A stretch of DNA of 64,000 nucleotides from JBCCGR01 sp039029195 (GTDB taxonomy: Bacteria > Pseudomonadota > Alphaproteobacteria > Rhizobiales > Rhizobiaceae). The notes beneath the pieces are model-generated. The model saw only the letters and a list, made by a program, of their open reading frames with translations. It made no database searches and was not told the origin of the DNA. The translations under genes were made by a program, and so were the position numbers. This document shows positions 46,404-55,329 of the stretch, piece by piece. The DNA is taken from assembly GCA_039029195.1 (NCBI GenBank), contig JBCCGR010000001.1, forward strand, positions 124,001-188,000, given 5' to 3'. Numbering within the stretch: the first letter of the stretch is position 1; every line of letters starts with the position of its first letter.

Positions 46404-48266
46404 CTAAAGCATCCCGGCCAAACCAAATGCCGGTAGGTAGGCACCAAGGTTGGGGAAGCGCAGGGCCGTGCCGTTCACCCGATACATGGCTTTACCAGCC
46501 TCCGGATACTCAAAATCCCAAACCAGCTTGTCGCCATCGGTTTTTGCCAAGGCTTTCATGGTGGCGATGACGCCGAAACCAACGGCGCGCGCAGTGCGCT
46601 GCTCCCGCGCAACCCGCCGACTGGAGTTTTCACCACCAATCTTCAGATCGTTGAGCATGGCAACCACCTTGTCGAGACCGGACATCGAGAGCGTTGCTGA
46701 ACCTTGATAAGGCATGCCGGACAACGCCCAGCCAGGGAAAAAGGTCACGGCACCGCTGGACGTCACATCCACTTCAGCCGATTTGAAACGGAAATCCTTG
46801 GTTTCAATTTTCGGCTCCATAGCCAGCACGTAAACGATCAACGGTGCAATGAGCCCCGCAAGATCTTCTTCCGACGCGATCACAAGGTCTTTGCCAAGCT
46901 TGTGCAAAAGCTCATCGCTGAGATTTGAAATGGTAAGGTCGTAGCTGCCGCGCTCAGGGTTGAGCGTCTGCAACAAGCGCAGGGCATTGCCATCGATTCC
47001 GTCAGGTGGCGCGAATTTGACACCATCAAAGGCTGTTCTGAAGCCAACAGAGCCTTCCCGCTTGCGGAAGCCCGCAAGTGAAAACGCGGTGCCGAACGAC
47101 GAAAATGTCAGCGAACCGTCCCGCTTGCTTTGGGGCAGGAACACAATATTTTCCGCGCTCGATTCAATCGAAAGGCCGCCGAAATCAAACAGGCCGGCAA
47201 GCAGATCAGAAACCCGCAGCTGAACGGGGCGGCCGCGATCGATTGCTTCAATCTTGCCAATCGCAGCGAGCATCGCGCCAATTGGAATGTCTTCCCCCTT
47301 CAAGGCGAAGTTGGCGGAATCCGCATTCAGCTTCTCAAGATCGGTCATTCCATCATCTGTCACACCATTCGCATTGATAGAAATGACAAACTTTCCAATC
47401 TCATTGGGAGCAGCATCGGTCAGACCTAGAAGCGCATTCACTGTGCTGGCAGTGAATTGCTTGTCCCGCTTGCGCCCGCGCGTTCCCTTCATCGTGAGAT
47501 TGGTGATACCCACAGCAAGCGAAGCAGCCTTGTAGGTGCGTGCGCGCAGACTTTCAGCAAACCGCAGCAAAGCGTTCTGGTCCTGCTGCATGAGGGAAAG
47601 AACAGCAAAGCGGCTCAGAACGGCATATAGATCAACGGGCTCCTGCCCATCCGCCTTCAGTTCAGCCGTTGCTCCTTCGACCGAATAGTCTTCACGTCCC
47701 AAACCAGAAACATTGAGGCCGGAAAGCGCCAGCGCAAACCGGCTTTCGTTCACACCTTCTGTGCCCTGCTTGTCAACGCTAAGGCCGATGGATTGCAGGT
47801 TGATTGATCCATTCACCGCATCTTTGGGCAGAACCGTCACGCCGTTAAGAGTAAAGTTCAGCTTCTCGTAAGAGCGGGTTTTGGTGGACCACAGACCATC
47901 AAAATCGGTCGACGCAATCGCCAGATCGACAGCATTCATTATGTCCAGACGCCCCGGCAAGGTATACTCATTCACCCGGTAAACGCCATCCCGATCCGTG
48001 GGCGTCATGGTGAAAGATATCTCGGATATCGGAACCAGACCCATCAGGAACGGGCTGTTCAATGTAACACGAAACCCGTCACCTCGGGGCTCCACGTTCA
48101 CATCCTGTGCCACCAGCGGTCCGATCACCGTAACCGGCAACGGCGTGGCCAATGCGCTTAAAACATCGTTTTTCACATCGTCCGCAGTTTGGGCAAACGC
48201 CGACAGCGCATTCGAGATCGCCAAAATCAGCGCGACCGACCACATACGAACCAAACTAAATTTCAT
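46404..48266 (-). CDS. Large exported protein of unknown function
   Basis: A 620-residue protein with a signal peptide (MWSVALILAISNALSAFA, cleavage near residue 25). The mature part is repetitive at the secondary-structure level, with many short amphipathic beta strands (LNFTLNGVTVLP, GSINLQSIGLSV, FALALSGLNVSGLG) and few charged helices. This recalls periplasmic lipid-binding or DUF945/AsmA-like groove proteins, but no motif settles it. The ATG at 48266 has GGGAG 8 bases upstream and is chosen over a frame open 30 codons earlier. Monocistronic. Confidence 0.7.
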   Translation of the reverse strand: MKFSLVRMWSVALILAISNALSAFAQTADDVKNDVLSALATPLPVTVIGPLVAQDVNVEPRGDGFRVTLNSPFLMGLVPISEISFTMTPTDRDGVYRVNEYTLPGRLDIMNAVDLAIASTDFDGLWSTKTRSYEKLNFTLNGVTVLPKDAVNGSINLQSIGLSVDKQGTEGVNESRFALALSGLNVSGLGREDYSVEGATAELKADGQEPVDLYAVLSRFAVLSLMQQDQNALLRFAESLRARTYKAASLAVGITNLTMKGTRGRKRDKQFTASTVNALLGLTDAAPNEIGKFVISINANGVTDDGMTDLEKLNADSANFALKGEDIPIGAMLAAIGKIEAIDRGRPVQLRVSDLLAGLFDFGGLSIESSAENIVFLPQSKRDGSLTFSSFGTAFSLAGFRKREGSVGFRTAFDGVKFAPPDGIDGNALRLLQTLNPERGSYDLTISNLSDELLHKLGKDLVIASEEDLAGLIAPLIVYVLAMEPKIETKDFRFKSAEVDVTSSGAVTFFPGWALSGMPYQGSATLSMSGLDKVVAMLNDLKIGGENSSRRVAREQRTARAVGFGVIATMKALAKTDGDKLVWDFEYPEAGKAMYRVNGTALRFPNLGAYLPAFGLAGML

Positions 48267-48471
48267 CACAGGGCTCCCCTCCATAGAAAGCAATTCTCTG
48301 ACCCCACCTCTTGGGACAGACAAACTGTGACAGAAATGTGATTTCGCACAAGGCACATCGAAACGGTGCGCTCAGCGGAGTTTCTGTAATATCGGGCAAT
48401 ACTTTGAACTTTAAAACAAAATGTCCGGCGATGAACATTTTTTCAATTCACCTTGAATAATCCAAACAAAC

Positions 48472-48487
48472 CAATATGGTTATATTG
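48472..48487. promoter_or_regulatory. AT-rich palindrome before the 192-residue orphan gene
   Basis: CAATAT-GGTT-ATATTG, 32 bp upstream of the ATG at 48519, within a strongly AT-rich promoter region. It may be an operator overlapping the -10 element. Confidence 0.3.
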
Positions 48488-48518
48488 TTTCAAAAATGAT
48501 TTTAATTAAGGAATTGAT

Positions 48519-49097
48519 ATGAGTGCTTTACCGCTAAAAGTTCTGGGTATGGGCGTCTACGAAGCGCGCTGGATAGGACGCTCTTTTCTTGTACGACTCA
48601 CTGCAAGAGGCATATTGCCTTGCTCAAATTATGAAGCAGCGCTTGAGCAGCGTCCGGAGAAGATATTTCCTCCGATGTGGAACATGGTATTCTATGTCTC
48701 GGAGACATGCGAAAAAGGTCTGAAATATTTCGAGGAATCCGTAACTGTCTATGCGGAAGGTGCCGATTCTCTGACGGTCCATGACGCGACCGGTGGGCAC
48801 GATGTTCCAATTCAACCTGCGTTCCCGCTGCGCACCGACGAAAACAACGCAGCGTTCGCGGAACCTGAAAAACTTTGTGTTTACGCGGTTCTGCCTGCCC
48901 CAATTGATGGCCATAGGGGGTGTCTGATTGTGCCCTGTGGTACGATACTTCCAGCAATCTACTACCCTGCATTCGGACCAGCTTCACGTGAAGAATGCGA
49001 AGAATTCGTCGCTAGCAATTGCGTAACGCTGCCAAAAGAATTCAAAAGCCTGACCGCAGGTGGAGAGATTCCCTGGCCACTTCTGACCGCAAAATAG
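48519..49097 (+). CDS. Hypothetical cytoplasmic protein, no recognised family
   Basis: A 192-residue soluble protein with seven cysteines, no signal peptide and no membrane segment. A ribosome site of AAGGA lies 9 bases before the ATG. I recognise no catalytic motif; the segments FPPMWNMVFYVSETCEKGL and CLIVPCGTILPAIYYPAFGP are the most distinctive. The upstream 250 bp are AT-rich. It stands alone between two minus-strand genes, which fits an acquired or orphan gene. Confidence 0.55.
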   Translation: MSALPLKVLGMGVYEARWIGRSFLVRLTARGILPCSNYEAALEQRPEKIFPPMWNMVFYVSETCEKGLKYFEESVTVYAEGADSLTVHDATGGHDVPIQPAFPLRTDENNAAFAEPEKLCVYAVLPAPIDGHRGCLIVPCGTILPAIYYPAFGPASREECEEFVASNCVTLPKEFKSLTAGGEIPWPLLTAK

Positions 49098-49120
49098 GTT
49101 ATCCCCTGATTACAGGATAT

Positions 49121-49153
49121 GCTCTGGCTCTCAAACGACCTGGGAGCCAGAGC
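49121..49153. terminator. Strong hairpin between convergent genes
   Basis: GCTCTGGCTC and GAGCCAGAGC form a perfect ten-base-pair stem with a 13-base loop, 23 bp after the orphan gene. No T tract follows, so termination by this hairpin alone is uncertain. Confidence 0.5.
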
Positions 49154-49220
49154 CATCGAAAAACGACCGTTTCGCTGAGTTTGTTTACAGTTTCAGTCGG
49201 AATCGACGTCGGCCACGCAC

Positions 49221-49631
49221 TCATCCCGCAGCCTGATTGAGTGAAATTCCCCACAAAAAAGGAGTGAAAACAAGAACTGTCGCGACGATCCAGTAGAGGA
49301 AGTAGAGATACATTCTGTTTTGGATTGCCTTGGCCTGATCCCCGTATTTGCCGGACGAAATATCTGCGGCCATGCGCTTTGTGTCTTTGATCCGCTGTCT
49401 GTCTTTTTGGCGCTGCGCATGAGTGCGTGCGCCATCATTCGCAGATCTCAAGCGAACTCCCACCCTGTTCTGCTCTTCCATTAGAGCCTGACCACCCTCA
49501 TCCTGCGCGATGGCGCGGTGATACCAGATGGTGATAGCAATCACCGGAAGAACAAGAACGGCCATTGAAAACACGAGCCAATAGAGCCCCACTTCAGGGC
49601 CAGCAATCCATCGTGCAGCGCTTTCAAACAT
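49221..49631 (-). CDS. Small two-helix membrane protein
   Basis: A 136-residue protein with membrane segments near residues 15-38 and 108-130 and a charged, Arg/Lys/Gln-rich soluble region between them (RSANDGARTHAQRQKDRQRI). The ATG at 49631 has AGGGG directly upstream. No family is recognised. It lies 14 bp after the oxygenase gene on the same strand, so the two probably share a transcript. Confidence 0.65.
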   Translation of the reverse strand: MFESAARWIAGPEVGLYWLVFSMAVLVLPVIAITIWYHRAIAQDEGGQALMEEQNRVGVRLRSANDGARTHAQRQKDRQRIKDTKRMAADISSGKYGDQAKAIQNRMYLYFLYWIVATVLVFTPFLWGISLNQAAG

Positions 49632-49645
49632 GTTTCCCCTCCAGT

Positions 49646-50644
49646 TTAGTCCCGTAGACTGCCCACATGTACTCCGTCCCGAACCGCTTCTTTGTCGGGA
49701 TAGTTGGTGTACCAGATTGCGCGCGACCATTCACCGGACGATATCGCGGGTCGTTCAAAACCAGGCAGTGAATCGACCAAAGGCTCAATCATCACGTCAT
49801 GGCGCGGCACCGCAAACCACGGGAAAGAATAGCGCTCCCTGCCCGTTCGATTTACCACCCGATGGGGCGTCGAGACAAATCGACCACCCGACCAAACTTC
49901 AATCATGTCACCGATATTCACCACAAATGCACCTGCCGGTGCCAATGCCTCGATCCAGGTCCCGTCCTTCTTGCGAATTTCAAGCCCGCCCACCGGGTCG
50001 GGGTAAAGAATTGTGAATGCATCGGTGTCTTTGTGCGGGTGAATACCGAAGCCATCCTGCCCCTCATCCATTGGCGGATAATGCAGTAGCGTCATGTTGG
50101 TCAGCGGTTTGGAGAAAGCGCTGGAGAAGGTGTTTTCATCCAGCCCCAAAGCGAGCGCTGATCCTTTCATCAACACATCACCGCACCATTCCAACGCCTC
50201 CCAATAGGCCAGAACAGCATTCTTAAAATCGACCGGCTCAACGGGCCAGCGGTTCGGGCCATACAATCCATTCTCTGCACAGATTGGATCATGAGCTGAA
50301 ATCTCATAGTGCAATTTGAAAGCCTCATACTGATCGGCAACACCCTTGCCGTCATTGGGTGTGAAGAAACCCAGCGGAACATAACCGCGGTAGTTGTCCT
50401 TCAGCACAGTCAGTTCCGATTTGGTCGCAAGGCTTTGCGAAAAAAAGTCGATAACCGCGCGGCGCATCGCATTAATCGCCTCCAATTCCACTCCGTGGCC
50501 TTTGAGATAGAAGAATCCGATGTCGCGGCATGCATGGTCCAATTTGGCGGCTAGATCGGCGCGATCTTCATCACTCGCCTTCTCCCACCCATTGAGAAAT
50601 GCGGTGACATCAATCACTGCCAATTCATCTGTTTTCGCTGTCAA
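49646..50644 (-). CDS. Isopenicillin-N-synthase-like 2-oxoglutarate/Fe(II) oxygenase
   Basis: A 332-residue member of the non-haem iron oxygenase superfamily. The N-terminal DIOX_N domain contains DIGFFYLKGHGVE. The C-terminal jelly roll has the iron ligands His-x-Asp in FGIHPHKDTDAF and the distal His in STPHRVVNRTG, followed by the Arg-x-Ser cosubstrate motif in RERYSFPW. The start is uncertain: a TTG at 50644 has GAGG upstream and is used here; the frame is open to a TTG at 50674. The substrate is unknown. Confidence 0.88.
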   Translation of the reverse strand: MTAKTDELAVIDVTAFLNGWEKASDEDRADLAAKLDHACRDIGFFYLKGHGVELEAINAMRRAVIDFFSQSLATKSELTVLKDNYRGYVPLGFFTPNDGKGVADQYEAFKLHYEISAHDPICAENGLYGPNRWPVEPVDFKNAVLAYWEALEWCGDVLMKGSALALGLDENTFSSAFSKPLTNMTLLHYPPMDEGQDGFGIHPHKDTDAFTILYPDPVGGLEIRKKDGTWIEALAPAGAFVVNIGDMIEVWSGGRFVSTPHRVVNRTGRERYSFPWFAVPRHDVMIEPLVDSLPGFERPAISSGEWSRAIWYTNYPDKEAVRDGVHVGSLRD

Positions 50645-50753
50645 TCCACGTCCTCGATACAGCTTTGCCACCAATCATTTGCAATCAGCCAAGAGCAGGA
50701 TTAGGACAGGCCGACTTTTCTCACACAGTAATATCCAATAGCGAGACACATCA

Positions 50754-51866
50754 ATGAGCGTGCGCAAACTTCTCCTTCTTCCTGGCGACGGCATCGGCCC
50801 CGAGGTCTTTGATGAGGTCCGTCACATTCTGAATTGGATGAACGACGCCCTGAGCACCGGTTTTGAAACCGAAGAAGGTCTGGTTGGCGGTGCCGCTTAT
50901 GAGGCTCACGGACAGTCCATTTCCGATGAAGACATGGAAAAGGCTCTGGCAGCCGATGCCACCCTCTTTGGTGCCGTCGGTGGACCCAAATGGGATGGCG
51001 TTCCCTACGATGTGCGCCCAGAAGCCGGGCTTTTGCGCCTGCGCAAGGAGCTGGAACTCTACGCCAATCTGCGCCCGGCAATTTGCTATTCGGCACTCGC
51101 TGACGCCTCATCGCTCCAAAAGGAACTCGTCGAAGGCCTCGACATCCTGATCCTGCGCGAATTGACCGGCGGCGTTTATTTTGGCGAACCCAAGGAGATC
51201 ATAGATCTCGGCAATGGCCAGAAGCGCGCGGTTGATACACAGGTATACGATACCTACGAAATCGAGCGCATCGCCAGAATGGCCTTTGAACTCGCCCGCC
51301 TGCGCGACAACAAGGTCACCTCGATGGAAAAGCGCAATGTCATGAAGTCGGGTGTACTGTGGAACGAAGTGGTCACCGCCGTCCACGCCAAGAATTATGC
51401 CGACGTTGAACTCGACCACATGCTCGCAGATGCCGGCGGAATGCAGCTTGTTCGCGCACCGAAACAGTTTGATGTGATTGTCACTGACAATCTGTTCGGC
51501 GATATGCTTTCTGATGTTGCGGCCATGCTCACCGGCTCACTCGGCATGTTGCCATCCGCCTCGCTTGGGGCACCCGATGAGGTGACCGGCAAACGCAAAG
51601 CCATGTACGAGCCCGTTCACGGTTCAGCACCCGATATTGCCGGTCAGGGTCTCGCCAATCCGATCGCTATGATCGCTTCACTTGCCATGTGCCTGCGCTA
51701 CTCCTTCGACATGGTTGATGAAGCAGGCAAGCTTGAAGCCGCCATTTCCAATGTGCTTGATTCTGGTCTGCGCACCGGCGACATCATGAGTGAAGGCATG
51801 ACCCAGGTCGGAACCACGGAAATGGGTGCTGCGATCCTGAAAGCCTTCCAAGGCGAGTTTGCGTAA
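50754..51866 (+). CDS. leuB: 3-isopropylmalate dehydrogenase
   Basis: A 370-residue NAD-dependent dehydrogenase of leucine synthesis. The signature DNLFGDMLSDVAAMLTGSLG, the ELTGGVYFG segment and EPVHGSAPDIAGQGLANPIA are all present. The start MSVRKLLLLPGDGIGPEVF is the conserved one. It overlaps the next gene, a transporter, by eight bases. No leucine leader peptide or riboswitch is seen upstream. Confidence 0.98.
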   Translation: MSVRKLLLLPGDGIGPEVFDEVRHILNWMNDALSTGFETEEGLVGGAAYEAHGQSISDEDMEKALAADATLFGAVGGPKWDGVPYDVRPEAGLLRLRKELELYANLRPAICYSALADASSLQKELVEGLDILILRELTGGVYFGEPKEIIDLGNGQKRAVDTQVYDTYEIERIARMAFELARLRDNKVTSMEKRNVMKSGVLWNEVVTAVHAKNYADVELDHMLADAGGMQLVRAPKQFDVIVTDNLFGDMLSDVAAMLTGSLGMLPSASLGAPDEVTGKRKAMYEPVHGSAPDIAGQGLANPIAMIASLAMCLRYSFDMVDEAGKLEAAISNVLDSGLRTGDIMSEGMTQVGTTEMGAAILKAFQGEFA

Positions 51867-52743
51867 GAGCAAAGGATTGGATCAATCTCAATCCCGCCTG
51901 GGCATCGCCTACATGCTCGGCGGGATGTTCCTGTTTTCTGCAGTTGATGCGCAGGCCAAGTTCCTGACCGAAACACTTCACCCGTTTCAGGTGGTTTGGT
52001 CACGCCACATGGGTCTGGTGTTCGTTTCACTTTTCTTCATTGCGCGGTATCGTCGGAGAATATTTCAAAGTTCCAGACCGGGGCTGCAGATCACACGAGG
52101 CGCACTAGCGGCGGGATCTGCTTCGCTTTTCATTATCGCGGTGAGTTTTGTGCCGCTGGCAGATGCTGTGGCGGTGAGTTTTATCGCACCCTTCATCGTC
52201 ACAGTAATGGCAGCTTTATTCCTGGGAGAATCGGTCGGTATTCGACGTTGGACCGCGGTGACAATCGGCTTCGTGGGCGCACTCATCGTCATCCGTCCCG
52301 GTATGGGCGCACTCCATCCGGCGGTCATGCTTGTGGCGGCAGCGGCCGTGTTCTTCGCACTACGCCAGATCGTGTCACGCGTACTTGGCAATGATGATGC
52401 CACCTCCACCACACTCGCTTATACAGCCTTGGTCGGTGGCGTTATCCTAACCTTGCCATTGCCCTTTGTCTGGAAATGGCCATCCACAACGCAGGAGATT
52501 ACGATCCTGATCAGCTTTGCCCTTATGGCTGCATTGGCTGAAACTCTGGTGATTAAGGCGTTGGAAACTGCCGAGGCGGTGGTGGTGGCACCCATTCAAT
52601 ACTCACTCATCATCTGGGGAACCATGTACGGCTATCTGATTTTTGGTCAGTTGCCCGATGGCTGGACTTGGGTTGGAACGGCAATCATCATCGCCTCAGG
52701 TCTTTACACCTTACACAGAGAGCAGATCAGGAAGGTGGGGTAG
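51859..52743 (+). CDS. EamA/DMT family transporter
   Basis: A 294-residue inner-membrane protein with ten predicted helices in two EamA repeats. The first contains FSAVDAQAKFLTETLHPFQVVWSRH and the second a PIQYSLIIWGTMYGYLIFG segment. A TTG start at 51859, preceded by AAGGCGAG, overlaps the end of leuB, so it is co-translated. Such proteins export or import metabolites; a link to leucine is suggested only by position. Confidence 0.85.
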   Translation: MRKSKGLDQSQSRLGIAYMLGGMFLFSAVDAQAKFLTETLHPFQVVWSRHMGLVFVSLFFIARYRRRIFQSSRPGLQITRGALAAGSASLFIIAVSFVPLADAVAVSFIAPFIVTVMAALFLGESVGIRRWTAVTIGFVGALIVIRPGMGALHPAVMLVAAAAVFFALRQIVSRVLGNDDATSTTLAYTALVGGVILTLPLPFVWKWPSTTQEITILISFALMAALAETLVIKALETAEAVVVAPIQYSLIIWGTMYGYLIFGQLPDGWTWVGTAIIIASGLYTLHREQIRKVG

Positions 52744-52822
52744 TCGATCGAGAAAATGATGCTCTGGTACCAACAGCAGAATGGCATACGAAGGTTCTAA
52801 AGAACGACTACAACTTTCCAAC

Positions 52823-52911
52823 TCATGGTGTGCCTGTCGAACCACGAGGTGGCCACCAAAACTGGCTACATCCCGTCCTTCGACAAGCTCAGGATGAGGA
52901 TGTGGGACAGA
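52823..52911. repeat. REP-like repeat pair after the transporter gene
   Basis: GTGCCTGTCGAACCACGAGG at about 52830 and CCTTCGACAAGCTCAGGATG at 52877-52896. Both carry the TTCGACA core typical of the REP-like intergenic elements of many alphaproteobacteria; in translation they give PELVEG and VRQAHHE peptides. It is a different family from the double-hairpin element elsewhere in this window. Confidence 0.65.
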
Positions 52912-52980
52912 AACCGAGGTCTGTTGCCTGGGTTTTTCACTCGGCAGCAACGCCGATATCCCTATGCGGTTGCGTTGCCG

Positions 52981-54831
52981 TTACCACGTGTCCACGTAAT
53001 TGCGTCCACTCGAACGCTGAACCGGTCCACTGGCACTCAGCCCGCGCAATATCCAATCACGGGTTTGCGCCGGATCAATCACCGCATCAAGTTCAAGAAG
53101 AGACGCCGCGTTGACCGCCTTGCCGCGTTCGTAGAGTTCCGCCACTTGCCGCTCATATTCAGCTTCGCGTTCGGCAGGATCGGATATGTTGGCGAGCGTC
53201 TTGCGCGATCCCAGCCGCACAGCGCCCTCCAATCCCATCGCACCAATTTCGCCGCTGGGCCATGACACCGTCAGTACGGAACGATCCATGCCGCCACCGC
53301 TCATCGCCATGGCGCCCAAACCATATCCTTTGCGAAGAAGCACGGTGAACAGGGGCACCGTCAGATGCGCTCCGATCAGGAACATGCGGGACACATGGCG
53401 CACCTGAGCCTGCGCTTCAATCTCGGGACCAACCATGAAGCCGGGTGTGTCGCAAAGCGATATGATGGGGAGACCGAACGTGTCGCACAGTTGCATGAAA
53501 CGCGCGGCCTTGTCGGCTGCATCTGCATCAATCGCTCCGCCCAGATGCATCGGATTGTTCGCAATAACACCGAACGGCTTGCCTTCGATGCGAGCAAGAA
53601 CCGTAACCATGCCGCGTCCAAACTCGCTTCTGAGTTCCAGCACGCTATCCTTGTCAAACAGGAGATCAATCGCATCTCGGATGCGATAAGCTGTGCGGCG
53701 GTCTTCTGGCACCACGTCGCGCAAAGCGTCCTGCTTTGGCGCATCATAGTCGCTCAATGGTCCTTGGAAGTATCCCAACCATTTCTTAGCCGCCTCGACC
53801 GCTTCAGCCTCATTCTCCACCAGTATATCAATCACGCCGTTGGGCGACTGGATATGGCTTGGCCCGATCTCTTCGGGCGCAAACTGTCCAAGCCCACCAC
53901 CTTCAACCATTGCTGGACCACCCATCCCGATATGGCTTTTACGGGTGGCGATGATCACGTCGGACATGCCCGGGAATGCCGCATTTCCAGCAAAACAATG
54001 ACCGGAAACGATGGTCGCGCGTGGGGCGACCCCGGCCAGCTTCGCGAAGCGGGCAAAGCTTGGAACATAAAGCTGCGCGACCACCAATTCGTGAGTGTCC
54101 ACATCATTGGGTCGACCGCCGCCTCCTTCCGCAAACATGATTACAGGTAGCTTGCGGTCGATGGCAATTTCGAGAAGCCGGTCCATTTTCTTGTGATGAA
54201 AAAAGCCCTGTGTACCGGCCATTACGGTGTAATCCACCGCCATGACGGCGCAGCGCGCGGCGTCGGCTCCGAACTGGTCAACGTTCACCGTGCCAGTGGC
54301 CGTTATAATGCCATCGCCCGGGCTCTTTTGTCTCAGCGTTTCATCGTTGAAGCGTGAGCGCTGGGCAGCCAGCGCCAAAGCGCCATATTCGTTGGGCTGA
54401 TCATCCAAAAGATCGGCCACATTCTCCCGTGCCGTTCGTTGGCCAGACGCCCGTCTCCGTTCGACCGCTTCAGGACGGTTTTCGTCGATCAGACTGGCTT
54501 CGCGGGCGAGCAGTTCGGCAAGATCCGGACGTTGGGATACACCACCACCGGCATCGGGGGATATGTTTTCATTGTCGGCGTGGCGCGTCACAGTGATCAT
54601 CGGCGCGCCATTCTCCAGCACCTGTCCGGCCTCCACATGGAGTTGAGCAATCCTGCAAGAGAACGGTGCCCGGACATGATGCTGCATTTTCATGAGTTCT
54701 GTCGAAAGAAGCACATCGTTCGCCGCACAAACTGTCCCGACGGTGACATTGATTTCGCTAACAATACAGGCCCCTTCCGCCGTCAAAGTCTGAGATTGCG
54801 TCGGGAAATCCTGAGCCTGAAACGCTGCCAT
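52981..54831 (-). CDS. Biotinyl-domain / carboxyltransferase fusion protein
   Basis: A 616-residue protein. Residues 10-90 form a biotinyl domain with the acceptor lysine at Lys48 in ELMKMQH and the GQVLENGAPMITV closing strand. Residues from about 115 to 600 form a carboxyltransferase of the acyl-CoA carboxylase beta type, with both halves (GTQGFFHHKKMDRLLEIA and SGHCFAGNAAFPGMSDVIIA; then LCDTPGFMVGPEIEAQ and a GLGAMAMSGGG segment). The ATG at 54831 removes an unsupported upstream extension. No biotin carboxylase is in the window, so a partner must be encoded elsewhere. The acyl-CoA substrate is unknown. Confidence 0.85.
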   Translation of the reverse strand: MAAFQAQDFPTQSQTLTAEGACIVSEINVTVGTVCAANDVLLSTELMKMQHHVRAPFSCRIAQLHVEAGQVLENGAPMITVTRHADNENISPDAGGGVSQRPDLAELLAREASLIDENRPEAVERRRASGQRTARENVADLLDDQPNEYGALALAAQRSRFNDETLRQKSPGDGIITATGTVNVDQFGADAARCAVMAVDYTVMAGTQGFFHHKKMDRLLEIAIDRKLPVIMFAEGGGGRPNDVDTHELVVAQLYVPSFARFAKLAGVAPRATIVSGHCFAGNAAFPGMSDVIIATRKSHIGMGGPAMVEGGGLGQFAPEEIGPSHIQSPNGVIDILVENEAEAVEAAKKWLGYFQGPLSDYDAPKQDALRDVVPEDRRTAYRIRDAIDLLFDKDSVLELRSEFGRGMVTVLARIEGKPFGVIANNPMHLGGAIDADAADKAARFMQLCDTFGLPIISLCDTPGFMVGPEIEAQAQVRHVSRMFLIGAHLTVPLFTVLLRKGYGLGAMAMSGGGMDRSVLTVSWPSGEIGAMGLEGAVRLGSRKTLANISDPAEREAEYERQVAELYERGKAVNAASLLELDAVIDPAQTRDWILRGLSASGPVQRSSGRNYVDTW

Positions 54832-55329
54832 AAGGTGTCCATTCGAATGCGATCCGCAGAACCTGCACAGAGGATTTGCGGGCTTGCAACTAAAATCTTG
54901 TCGGGCGTTGTAAGAAATCCGGCCTACAACCCGGTAACGCGGCGCGGTGTTCAATATAGGCCAGCGTCGGGACATTCTGTGTGCAATCGCACACACATAA
55001 ACAATGTCACCTGATCCTCTACACGAGCAATTGACAAGATATCAAAAAGCGATATGAAACCTGCAACCTGTCTGCAGCCAACCTGCGGACACAACCAGGA
55101 CAACGTGTTTGCGCAATGGCATTTGGTGTCGTTTCATCATCTGTTGATCTTACCGCCGCCCGGTTCACCAAAACGGTCTGCGTGACCTTGCGCGCGAAAA
55201 CCACACTCAAAACCAAAACCACCAAAACGGTCTGAACCCGCACGCTGCTCCTTATCTCCCCCGGAGCGCATCGCGGGGGAAACTGGCGCGGGCACCCGCG
55301 TTACTTGGGGGAGCGGTAAGGAGAAACCC
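54832..55329. other. 498-bp intergenic region upstream of asd
   Basis: No gene is supported. The region holds a promoter-like pair (TTGACA at 55031, TATGAA at 55053, 16-bp spacer) pointing towards asd. A 15-bp direct repeat CACCAAAACGGTCTG occurs at 55166-55180 and 55220-55234. A GC-rich stretch with palindromic GCGCGGGCACCCGCG (around 55288) lies before asd. The promoter of the carboxyltransferase gene must also be here. Confidence 0.5.
55166..55234 (+). repeat. 15-bp direct repeat in the asd leader
   Basis: CACCAAAACGGTCTG occurs twice, 54 bp apart start to start, about five helical turns, in the region between the possible asd promoter and the start codon. Confidence 0.6.

Noticed and set aside
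52711..52950. 79-codon minus-strand ORF with PELVEG and VRQAHHE
   Set aside because: These peptides are the usual spurious translation of REP-like repeats.
55255..55329. GC-rich palindromic stretch before asd as a lysine riboswitch
   Set aside because: Far too short and without the conserved lysine-box core; only local palindromes are present.
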